From Parabacteroides sp. (GTDB lineage: Bacteria; Bacteroidota; Bacteroidia; Bacteroidales; Tannerellaceae), in contig JAHHQS010000202.1 of the NCBI GenBank assembly GCA_020026285.1, positions 1 to 6,044 on the forward strand: DNA of 6,044 nucleotides, read 5' to 3'. Positions 1 to 6,012 of this stretch are shown piece by piece. Position numbers and translations under genes: made by a program. The notes under the pieces were generated by a model. That model searched no databases and had not been told where the DNA came from. It saw nothing but the letters and a program-made list of their open reading frames with translations. Positions within the stretch are counted from its first letter, which is position 1; every line of letters starts with the position of its first letter.

Positions 1-2
1 TC

Positions 3-14
3 TTATATCTTTGT
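3..14 (+). promoter_or_regulatory. Candidate promoter core (-7 box) for the GH20 gene
   Basis: TATCTTTG at 6-13 matches the Bacteroidota -7 consensus TAnnTTTG. The wider word TTATATCTTTGT (3-14) is identical to the word upstream of the GH27 gene at 2945-2956. The expected -33 element would lie off the left edge, so it cannot be checked. If used, transcription would start near 19-21 and give a leader of about 150 nt. A nearer start cannot be excluded: TAGTTTTT at 128-135 is a one-mismatch -7 box. Confidence 0.45.
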
Positions 15-20
15 TCATAA

Positions 21-112
21 TTGATATGAAACTCATTCCCTTTTGTGGAGTGGATATAAATTTTAAAAGGTGTCGTTTGATATGAATTAACCATAATAAA
101 AATTGATATAAA
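21..112 (+). repeat. Four TTGATATRAA-type direct repeats in the GH20 leader
   Basis: The 10-mer TTGATATGAA occurs at 21-30 and 77-86, TTGATATAAA at 103-112, and a one-base variant TGGATATAAA at 51-60. The start-to-start spacings are 30, 26 and 26 bases. The sequence between copies is not conserved, so these look like spaced sites rather than a tandem duplication. They sit between the candidate promoter and the GH20 start codon and could bind a regulator or a leader RNA partner. The region is very AT-rich, so chance is a real alternative. Confidence 0.4.
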
Positions 113-168
113 GGTTAAAAAATATATTAGTTTTTATTTGATTTGCGAAATCTATAAATCTTTAGTAT

Positions 169-2043
169 ATGATGAAAAATAAATTTGTATGTCAATTACA
201 ATTGATTATGATTCAATTGTTAATATTTTCGAGTGTTTTTGCACAACATCTGATTCCAACTCCTAAGGAAATAACTTACCGAAGTAAAAAAATGGTAGAT
301 GTTTCTACTATAGATGCAAAAGTAAAATCCAAGATGTCATTGCCAAATGAAGGCTATACATTAGTTATAAAAGGAAATAAAGCAATTTTGAGAGCTAAAA
401 CCGAACAAGGGCTGGTTTGGGCTAAAGCTACATTGGCTCAGCTTAAAGATAGAGATGGAAAATATCCGGAAGTATCTATAAAAGATTATCCATCTTTCTC
501 TATCCGTGGTTTTATGAATGATACAGGTCGGAATTTCCGTCCTGTAGATTTGTTGAAGAAGGATATTGATTTATTGTCATTGTATAAAATTAATGTCTTT
601 CACTGGCATTTGACGGATAATCCTGCCTGGAGAATTGAATGTCGGGCTTATCCGGAATTAAATGATCCTGCTTTTCAAAAAAAAGGGCGTGATGAAGGTA
701 AATTCTATACTTATAAAGAAATACATGAGGTAATTGCATACGCTAAAGAACGTGGAATCATGATTATTCCAGAAATAGATATGCCTGGTCATAGTGAGTA
801 TTTCAGAAATACTTTTGGATGTACGATGGCTTCGGAAAAAGGAATGAAGATCTTAAAAGCTTGTCTGGAAGAATTCTTTGCTGAAATATCAAAGGAGGAA
901 TGTCCTTATTTGCATATTGGTTCGGATGAAGTACATGTAGACGATCCTAAAGGTTTTATGGAATTCTGTGAAAAAATGGTTACCGATCACGGAAGAACTC
1001 CTTTATGTTGGGATCCTGGCTTGCCTTCATCTCCAAAGACAATTGCTATGATATGGTATTCTTCTATTGGTAAAACGTTAAACGATGGAAATTATAAAAA
1101 TCCTTACTTAGATTCGTTCCAGGGATATTTGAATTCAGGTAATCCTGTGTTAAATACGACCAAATATTTCCAGCATCAGGCTTGTAACAGGTTGGAAGGT
1201 GACGAACAAGCCAAAGGAGGTATACTCTGTTTATGGAATGATGTGCGTGTGGATAATAAGGAAATTTTGTTTGTTCATAACGGAATGCCTAATGGCTTGC
1301 TTGCTTTTTCCGAAAGTTTCTGGTGTGGGGGAAAAAGACTTCCAATTAGTGAGGAAAGTTTAGTCCCACTTCCTGAAAGCTCCGAATATGAAGCTTTGAG
1401 AGAATTTGAAAATAGATTGAGTTATCACAGAGACAATTTCTTGTATAATTGGAATATGCGTTGGGTTGCTAATGCAAGACAACCTTGGAAGATTACTTTG
1501 CCTCAAGCAAGAGGAACTTCTGTTGAAAAGATGGAATGGAAATCAGCCTGGGGAGGTGTGATAGATATGGCCGCTTTCTGCAGGAAACATCAGGTGAAAG
1601 TTTTACCAACAATGGATGCTTGGATGAGAACGGAAATATTTGTTCCAAGAGATACCGTTATTAATGCTTGGGTTGGGTTTGATACTCCTGCTCGTTCAAA
1701 TCGAGAGTCTGCCGGGATTGGTTACCAGGGTTATTGGGAGGCAGATGGTCGTTTGTTCGTAAACGATAATGAAGTTTTTCCTCCTGAAAAATGGAAGGAA
1801 CCAGGAAAGTATCAATATAATTATGCTACATGGTTTTCTCCGGGAAATGAAAAACCGTATACCAATGAACAATTTGCCTGGATGAGGAAACCTGCAGAGA
1901 TCTCATTAAAATCTGGTTGGAATGAAATAAAATTATATTGTCCGAAGACAATTCCTGGTGATACCTGGTTTGTTACTTTCATTCCTGTTCATGTTGATGC
2001 GAAAGGGCATGTATCTGAAGTGAAGAATATAAAATTCCGTTAA
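169..2043 (+). CDS. Secreted GH20 beta-N-acetylhexosaminidase-like enzyme
   Basis: A 624-residue protein that should remove terminal beta-linked GlcNAc or GalNAc by substrate-assisted catalysis. Residues 1-25 form a signal peptide (K3 and K5, a hydrophobic run, cleavage after VFA-25) with no lipobox, so it is periplasmic or exported. Residues about 27-105 resemble the GH20b alpha/beta domain, and 110 to about 385 the catalytic barrel. The barrel shows R113-G-F, HWHLTDNPAWRIE (145-157), PEIDMPGH (201-208) and HIGSDEV (249-255), where D253-E254 is the catalytic pair. Residues about 440-624 look like beta-sandwich accessory sequence ending in SGWNEIKLY, not a second enzyme. By eye, Q335 and D358 replace the usual Asp in YLD and Glu in WxE, so the exact sugar is uncertain. 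Two ATGs are adjacent (169, 172); either keeps the signal peptide. No Shine-Dalgarno is visible. No close intrinsic terminator follows; the first good one is at 2264-2292. Confidence 0.9.
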   Translation: MMKNKFVCQLQLIMIQLLIFSSVFAQHLIPTPKEITYRSKKMVDVSTIDAKVKSKMSLPNEGYTLVIKGNKAILRAKTEQGLVWAKATLAQLKDRDGKYPEVSIKDYPSFSIRGFMNDTGRNFRPVDLLKKDIDLLSLYKINVFHWHLTDNPAWRIECRAYPELNDPAFQKKGRDEGKFYTYKEIHEVIAYAKERGIMIIPEIDMPGHSEYFRNTFGCTMASEKGMKILKACLEEFFAEISKEECPYLHIGSDEVHVDDPKGFMEFCEKMVTDHGRTPLCWDPGLPSSPKTIAMIWYSSIGKTLNDGNYKNPYLDSFQGYLNSGNPVLNTTKYFQHQACNRLEGDEQAKGGILCLWNDVRVDNKEILFVHNGMPNGLLAFSESFWCGGKRLPISEESLVPLPESSEYEALREFENRLSYHRDNFLYNWNMRWVANARQPWKITLPQARGTSVEKMEWKSAWGGVIDMAAFCRKHQVKVLPTMDAWMRTEIFVPRDTVINAWVGFDTPARSNRESAGIGYQGYWEADGRLFVNDNEVFPPEKWKEPGKYQYNYATWFSPGNEKPYTNEQFAWMRKPAEISLKSGWNEIKLYCPKTIPGDTWFVTFIPVHVDAKGHVSEVKNIKFR

Positions 2044-2124
2044 GGAATTTTTATTCGTAATTCATCAAAAGTTAAATGTGCGGATAGTAAAAAAAGAAGA
2101 TTTGTTTAAAATATCTATGAAAAT

Positions 2125-2200
2125 CATGTTTTATAACATGTAAAACATAAATAAAGTTAATACGATGCATTTTTTAAGGAGTATATAGTGTTATATAACA
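2125..2200. promoter_or_regulatory. Two near-identical 12-bp palindromes upstream of the small RNA unit
   Basis: TGTTTTATAACA (2127-2138) and TGTTATATAACA (2189-2200) match at 11 of 12 positions and start 62 bases apart. The second is a perfect palindrome. The first lies inside a longer dyad with CATGTT at 2125-2130 and AACATG at 2135-2140. The second covers the spacer and -33 region of the promoter whose -7 box is at 2210-2217, which is where a repressor would act. Neither is followed by a T-run, so they are not intrinsic terminators. The role as operators is an inference. Confidence 0.4.
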
Positions 2201-2217
2201 TAAACTCCCTATATTTG
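2186..2217 (+). promoter_or_regulatory. Promoter of the candidate small RNA
   Basis: TATATTTG at 2210-2217, followed by C, is a full match to the Bacteroidota -7 box TAnnTTTG. The -33 position about 19 bases upstream holds AGTG (2187-2190), a partial match to TTTG. Transcription would start near 2222-2225. No + strand protein gene follows within 700 bases, so the promoter is not explained by a downstream coding gene. An inverted repeat, ACGATGCA (2162-2169) and TGCATCGT (2216-2223), brackets it. Confidence 0.6.
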
Positions 2218-2222
2218 CATCG

Positions 2223-2292
2223 TGTTTTTCATGGTATTAGATTTAAGGTTAACAATGGAGATTGGTTGTCGTGAGACAACCTTTTCTTTTTT
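2223..2292 (+). ncRNA. Candidate free-standing small RNA, about 70 nt
   Basis: A promoter-like -7 box (2210-2217) is followed at once by a short unit that ends in a clear intrinsic terminator (2264-2292). Nothing is encoded downstream on this strand until 3006, so it is not an attenuator for a neighbouring gene. The 5' part (about 2224-2262) is unstructured, A/U-rich sequence that includes CATGGTATTAGATTTAAGG. I have an unverified impression that this stretch recurs in Bacteroides genomes in front of terminators of differing stem sequence. A 21-codon frame, 2231-2296, begins MVLDLRLT and runs through the hairpin to TAG; it is more likely incidental than a real peptide gene. The 3' end touches the convergent ogt stop codon, giving only a couple of bases of antisense overlap. 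It may also end readthrough from GH20. Function unknown. Confidence 0.5.
2264..2292 (+). terminator. Rho-independent terminator with GUGA tetraloop
   Basis: GGTTGTC (2264-2270) and GACAACC (2275-2281) form a perfect 7-bp stem closed by GTGA, a GNRA-type tetraloop. It is followed by TTTTCTTTTTT (2282-2292). The T-tract is only on the + side, so it ends rightward transcription: the small RNA and any GH20 readthrough. On the - strand the hairpin is not followed by T's, so it is a poor terminator for ogt. Confidence 0.85.
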
Positions 2293-2809
2293 ATAGGCAT
2301 TTCTCTTTTTTTTCCAGTTTTAATAAAAATTCTTTTGCAGCTAATCCTCCGCTGAATCCGGTGAGTGTCTGATTGGAACCGATAACACGATGACAGGGAA
2401 CAATAATAGAAAGTGGATTCTTTCCAATCGCATTTGCTACAGCCCGAACGGATCTAGGACGATCGAGGCGTTGTGCTAATTCTTGATAGGAAATGGTTTT
2501 TCCATAAGGAATGTGTGTTAATTCATTCCATACAGATTGTTGGAATTCAGTACCAGCCCATAGTAATGGTATATTGAAATATTTTCTATTTCCTTCAAAA
2601 TACTCATCTAGTTGTTTTTGCGCTTCCTGAATTATTAGAGACGAATCCTCTATATATTCAGATTGAAAGGCTTGTTGAATTCGTTTATCAGTTATTTCTC
2701 TGTGTCTGGAATTTATCCAGTCACTTAGACATAATTTGTTCTGGAATGAGCCTAATATTATTCTCCCACAAGGGGATTGGTAATATTGGATATGAATAAG
2801 TTTTTGCAT
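2291..2809 (-). CDS. ogt: Methylated-DNA--protein-cysteine S-methyltransferase
   Basis: A 172-residue cytoplasmic suicide DNA-repair protein. It moves the methyl group from O6-methylguanine (and O4-methylthymine) to its own cysteine. The signature IVPCHRVIG is at 136-144, with acceptor C139 and H140; E166 aligns by eye with the glutamate that completes the Cys-His-Glu relay. The helix-turn-helix region is about 87-131, with TEFQQSVW at the start, R122 at the arginine-finger position and N131 as the hinge asparagine. The N-terminal 80 residues are the poorly conserved alpha/beta domain. The length is that of a stand-alone Ogt; there is no Ada N-terminal methyl-sensor or AraC domain, so adaptive-response control is not expected from this gene alone. 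It is convergent with GH20 and divergent from GH27, hence its own transcription unit. The start at 2809 gives a full N-terminus (MQKLIHIQYYQSPCG) typical of the family. Confidence 0.95.
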   Translation of the reverse strand: MQKLIHIQYYQSPCGRIILGSFQNKLCLSDWINSRHREITDKRIQQAFQSEYIEDSSLIIQEAQKQLDEYFEGNRKYFNIPLLWAGTEFQQSVWNELTHIPYGKTISYQELAQRLDRPRSVRAVANAIGKNPLSIIVPCHRVIGSNQTLTGFSGGLAAKEFLLKLEKKEKCL

Positions 2810-2847
2810 GTTATATTTTAAGAATAAATCGGTGGTATTGTTTATTC

Positions 2848-2855
2848 CAAAGATA
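2848..2855 (-). promoter_or_regulatory. Candidate -7 box for ogt
   Basis: On the - strand, 2855 to 2848 reads TATCTTTG, matching TAnnTTTG. It would place the start of transcription near 2841 and give a leader of about 30 nt before the ATG at 2809. No convincing TTTG is seen 19-21 bases further upstream, so support rests on the -7 box and its position. Confidence 0.4.
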
Positions 2856-2944
2856 AGTAAAAAGGTTAGAAATATTCCCTGGTTGATAAGGCGTTTTTTA
2901 ATTGAAAATAAACAGATAAATAACTGTCTAATTGTTTATTTAAG

Positions 2945-2956
2945 TTATATCTTTGT
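2945..2956 (+). promoter_or_regulatory. Candidate promoter core for the GH27 gene
   Basis: TATCTTTG at 2948-2955 matches TAnnTTTG, within the 12-mer TTATATCTTTGT that is also found upstream of GH20 at 3-14. A start near 2961 would give a leader of about 45 nt. The -33 region is weak (ACTG at 2923-2926, 21-base spacer). TTGATAAAACTC at 2970-2981 in the leader resembles TTGATATGAAACTC at 21-34 in the GH20 leader. The start codon at 3006 is preceded by an A/T-rich tract (AAAAAATAAATAAATATC) without a Shine-Dalgarno. Confidence 0.45.
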
Positions 2957-3005
2957 CTGTTATCTATACTTGATAAAACTCGAATTCAAAAAATAAATAA
3001 ATATC

Positions 3006-4607
3006 ATGAAACGTAATATCCTTTTAACAGGCTTGTTAGCTATGGGACTTTCATATTTCTCTTTTGCTCAGGAATGTGAAGCTTTTGAACCTCCAATTAT
3101 GGGATGGAGTTCTTGGAATACTTACCGAATCCATATTAATGATGCATTAATTAAAAGCCAGGCGGAAGCGATGGTCGAAAAAGGCTTGAAAGATGCAGGG
3201 TATCTGTTTGTCAATATTGATGATGGTTTCTTTGGCTGGCGCGATGAAGATGGTTTATTACATACTCATCCGACTCGTTTCCCGAATGGTTTGAAAGGAA
3301 TCTCTGATCATATTCATGCATTAGGTTTGAAAGCCGGAATTTATTCTGATGCCGGAGGAAATACATGTGGCTCTATCTGGGACAAAGACAAGAATGGTAT
3401 TGGTGTTGGTCTGTATGGATACGAACGACAGGATGCTGATTTGTTCTTTAATAAATGGAACTTTGATTTTATTAAGATTGATTATTGCGGAGCGTGTCAG
3501 GAATTAGATCTGGAGGAAGAGAAACGTTATCGCGAAATACGTAAGGCTATTGATGAGGTTGCCGGAAATCATGTATCAATCAATGTTTGTCGTTGGGCCT
3601 ATCCGGGAACCTGGGTTCGTGAAGTAGGTAGATCCTGGAGAATTAGTTACGATATTAATCCCACATGGAAGTCTGTTAAATATATAATCGACAAGAATCT
3701 TTATCTTTCAGCCTTTGCCAGTGGAGGACACTATAACGATATGGACATGCTGGAGATTGGTCGTGGTTTGAAACAGGAGGAAGAAGAAGTACATTTCGGT
3801 ATGTGGTGTATGATGAATTCTCCTTTGCTTATTGGTTGTGATCTGACAAAAATCCCCGATGCTTCATTGGAACTGTTAAAGAATAAGGAACTGATTGCAT
3901 TGAATCAGGATAGATTGGGACAACAAGCTTATGTGGTTCAGCATGTTGGTGATACTTATGTGTTTGTTAGAGATATTATCGAAAAACGAGGGAATGTTCG
4001 AGCTGTAGCTCTTTATAATCCATCGGATGTTGCGGCTGATATCACCGTTCCTTTAAATGTACTGGAGTTTGAAGGTAAGGTAAAAGTACGTGATTTGATT
4101 AAACACCAGAATTTAGGAACAGTAAAAGATAAATTGTCTTATCAAATTCCTCCTCATAGTGTGAAAATCTTGAAGATTGAAGGGGATAATCGAGTAGAAC
4201 CGACTCTTTATGAAGCGGAATGGGCTTATTTGAATGCATATAATGATTTGGGTAAACGGAAGAAAGAAATAAAATTGGAAAAGGATGAGAAAGCTTCAGG
4301 AAGAATGAAACTTACTTTTTTAGGCGGTTCCCGTGAGAATTATGCTCAGTGGAATGAAGTATATAGTAAAGAAGGAGGTTTGTATGAAATGACACTTCAT
4401 TACACTCCTTATGCGAATCGTTATTTGGAAATTAATGTGAATAAGGAGAAAGCTGTCAAGATGAAATGTGATGCTCCGGAGAATGAAGGACAGTTGTTAT
4501 CAATGAAATTCCAGATTCGTTTGCAACCGGGATTTAATGTAATTAGAATGGGTAGTCCGTTGACCTGGACTCCTGATATTGACTGCTTTACTTTGAAAAA
4601 ATTATAA
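3006..4607 (+). CDS. Secreted GH27 alpha-galactosidase-family enzyme with C-terminal CBM-like domain
   Basis: A 533-residue retaining glycosidase expected to release terminal alpha-galactose or a related sugar (alpha-GalNAc, beta-L-arabinopyranose). Residues 1-21 are a signal peptide (KR, hydrophobic core, cleavage after FSFA) with no lipobox at the cut. The (beta/alpha)8 barrel spans about 28-300: MGWSSWNTY (32-40), NIDDGF (70-75, D72 and D73 in the sugar pocket), GIYSDAGG (111-118), KIDYCG (157-162, nucleophile D159), RSWRISYDI (209-217, acid/base D216), NDMDML (244-249) and FGMWCMMNSPLL (264-275). Residues about 305-392 fit the C-terminal beta domain. From LYEAEWAYLN (401-410) to 533 comes an added CBM6/35-like jelly roll that starts with the usual YEAE. 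In the specificity loop CRWAY (195-199), R196 stands where many alpha-galactosidases have Glu, so the substrate is not secure. It is a single-gene unit ended by the hairpin at 4626-4679. Confidence 0.9.
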   Translation: MKRNILLTGLLAMGLSYFSFAQECEAFEPPIMGWSSWNTYRIHINDALIKSQAEAMVEKGLKDAGYLFVNIDDGFFGWRDEDGLLHTHPTRFPNGLKGISDHIHALGLKAGIYSDAGGNTCGSIWDKDKNGIGVGLYGYERQDADLFFNKWNFDFIKIDYCGACQELDLEEEKRYREIRKAIDEVAGNHVSINVCRWAYPGTWVREVGRSWRISYDINPTWKSVKYIIDKNLYLSAFASGGHYNDMDMLEIGRGLKQEEEEVHFGMWCMMNSPLLIGCDLTKIPDASLELLKNKELIALNQDRLGQQAYVVQHVGDTYVFVRDIIEKRGNVRAVALYNPSDVAADITVPLNVLEFEGKVKVRDLIKHQNLGTVKDKLSYQIPPHSVKILKIEGDNRVEPTLYEAEWAYLNAYNDLGKRKKEIKLEKDEKASGRMKLTFLGGSRENYAQWNEVYSKEGGLYEMTLHYTPYANRYLEINVNKEKAVKMKCDAPENEGQLLSMKFQIRLQPGFNVIRMGSPLTWTPDIDCFTLKKL

Positions 4608-4625
4608 TCGAACAATTCGGATATT

Positions 4626-4679
4626 ATAAAAGCACTCTTTCTGCCTTGTTGAATAAATAGGCAGTAAGAGTGCTTTTAT
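4626..4679. terminator. Bidirectional terminator between convergent GH27 and acyltransferase genes
   Basis: Positions 4626-4645 and 4660-4679 pair as a 20-bp stem with one mismatch (T4640 against T4665) and a 14-base loop (4646-4659). The core is GCACTCTT and AAGAGTGC, with CTGCC and GGCAG toward the loop. A-runs on the left and T-runs on the right (AAAAGC ... GCTTTT) give a U-tract to transcripts from either side. It lies 18 bases after the GH27 stop and 19 before the acyltransferase stop, so it serves both. Confidence 0.9.
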
Positions 4680-4698
4680 GTATTTGATAGCTGTCTAA

Positions 4699-5799
4699 CT
4701 ATCCGATAATATATTTGCTGTAAGGAACATATGAAATAATCTTAGTAATTATTACACAAATCAAATAAGTCAATATGGCTGAAAGTATAATAACACATGG
4801 AGTATAGATTACTAGGTTTGATACGAATTCGAATGTTGGGACTAAAATGAAAATATGCATCAGATACATTCCATAACTTCTGTTTGAGATTGGAAGTATG
4901 ATTTTTTCGTAGATTTTTCCTCCAAGTGTAAATTTACGGAAGATAAGGAAATATGCTATGGAAGTGAGCATGACTCCAAAACTACAGAATCTCCATGTCG
5001 TTTCCATTTTGACAACTAAATCGATACTTTCTGATATAGGAAATACTTTCGGCATGCTGAACCAGAATCCTCCGGCTACGATGGCATATCCTGCAAGCCA
5101 TAGAGGGATTGCATAAAGTAAAGTCTTCTTCCAGCTGAGTTCGCCAATGTATTTACGGAAATAATGTCCCATTACCAGATAGCCGATGAAACCACTTATG
5201 TAGTAAAAGGTTCCGAATTCATTCCAGTTGGCTTCTCCCCATAATTCGGGAAGACCAAAAATAGATTGGGCTACCGGACGTAAGAAAGGGAACAAGGTTG
5301 TAAATGCCCATACTCCTAAAAATATCTGTTCTTCTTTCTTTGAGATATTTTCAATCCAAGGAGAAAGCATTGGCATCAGAATATAAATACCTAATAGCAT
5401 GTAGATAAACCATAGATGTCCGGCTGCTCCAACGAAATTAAAGCAGACATTCTTCAGATTTGTTATAATATCAATGTCTTTGGTCCCATATAATGGAATA
5501 ATGGCGTAAAGAAGGGAGAAGATCGCAAAAGGAACGCCAACTCTTACAAGACGTTTCTTGAAAAAAGTTGCTGTGTCATATTTTACAGGAAATTGTAAAT
5601 AACTGGAGGCCAAAAGAAAAAGAGGAACTGCTGCACGGAAAGCGGAATCAATAATTGTACACCAGAATCCATCTTCCCATGATTCGATATAAGTACCTCC
5701 ATGTCCGATATAAAAAGGTTCTACATTGTGAACAACAATGACCATAAAGCATGCAATGACACGTAGATAGTCTAAAAAAATAACTCGTCCTTTTTCCAT
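4699..5799 (-). CDS. Integral membrane acyltransferase (acyltransferase-3 family, WecH-like)
   Basis: A 366-residue polytopic inner-membrane protein with about ten hydrophobic segments, the usual size for a stand-alone acyltransferase-3 domain without a fused SGNH part. Family marks: FLDYLRVIACF near the N-terminus with the R-X10-H signature (R13, H24); VPLFLLASSYL (58-68), where the family usually has a Ser-Gly pair; GHLWFIYMLLGIYIL (127-141); GTFYYISGFIGYLVMGHYFRK (206-ish centre, 196-216); and SNRSYGMYLMH (305-315). The family moves acyl groups, often acetyl from acetyl-CoA, onto cell-envelope sugars. The FYY and GHYFRK region resembles the WecH/YiaH branch (surface polysaccharide O-acetylation), but the substrate here cannot be read. 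It is transcribed toward GH27 and shares its terminator; no glycosyltransferase or polysaccharide cluster is visible beside it. The start at 5799 is the first ATG of the frame and gives a family-like N-terminus. Confidence 0.88.
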   Translation of the reverse strand: MEKGRVIFLDYLRVIACFMVIVVHNVEPFYIGHGGTYIESWEDGFWCTIIDSAFRAAVPLFLLASSYLQFPVKYDTATFFKKRLVRVGVPFAIFSLLYAIIPLYGTKDIDIITNLKNVCFNFVGAAGHLWFIYMLLGIYILMPMLSPWIENISKKEEQIFLGVWAFTTLFPFLRPVAQSIFGLPELWGEANWNEFGTFYYISGFIGYLVMGHYFRKYIGELSWKKTLLYAIPLWLAGYAIVAGGFWFSMPKVFPISESIDLVVKMETTWRFCSFGVMLTSIAYFLIFRKFTLGGKIYEKIILPISNRSYGMYLMHIFILVPTFEFVSNLVIYTPCVIILSAILTYLICVIITKIISYVPYSKYIIG

Positions 5800-5824
5800 A
5801 AATAGTGTTGTTTAAGTGTTTTTA

Positions 5825-5832
5825 CAAACTTA
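5825..5832 (-). promoter_or_regulatory. Candidate -7 box for the acyltransferase gene
   Basis: On the - strand, 5832 to 5825 reads TAAGTTTG, matching TAnnTTTG. Transcription would start near 5818, leaving a leader of about 20 nt before the ATG at 5799. No clear -33 TTTG is seen upstream. Position and orientation fit. Confidence 0.4.
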
Positions 5833-5946
5833 CGTAAAAAATCTTTTAAATATGGATGTAGTGAAATATAGAATATAATAAATCATATTCAGAGCCTGTG
5901 ATTTTAGAGTGATGTCTGGATGATTAAAGATTTAGATCCAGGTTTC

Positions 5947-6012
5947 TTCTTTTCTGATTACAGAAAAGAATACAATGATTTGGTAGAAACGATGTATTCT
6001 TTTTGCAAAAAG
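5947..6012. repeat. Cluster of overlapping inverted repeats in the right-end gap
   Basis: TTCTTTTCTG (5947-5956) and CAGAAAAGAA (5961-5970) form a perfect 10-bp dyad around ATTA. The right arm overlaps AAAAGAATAC (5964-5973), which also pairs perfectly with GTATTCTTTT (5994-6003). That arm runs into the perfect 14-bp palindrome CTTTTTGCAAAAAG (5999-6012). The middle arm can pair with only one partner at a time. The rest of 5833-6044 holds no gene I can support: short open frames on both strands, none family-like. CTTTGAC repeats at 6013-6019 and 6034-6040. Confidence 0.5.

Noticed and set aside
140..152. GATTT-GCG-AAATC dyad just before the GH20 start
   Set aside because: Only 5-bp arms in an AT-rich leader, with no second copy; likely chance.
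2125..2140. CATGTT/AACATG hairpin as the GH20 terminator
   Set aside because: The stem is weak and followed by TAAAACATAAA rather than a T-run. It fits better as a protein-binding dyad.
2808..2996. A 62-codon + strand open frame between ogt and GH27
   Set aside because: It fills the divergent promoter region, overlaps the ogt start codon and both -7 boxes, has AT-driven composition and resembles no family I know.
4421..4615. A 64-codon - strand open frame at the end of GH27
   Set aside because: It is antisense to the well-supported GH27 C-terminal domain and has no promoter or family features.
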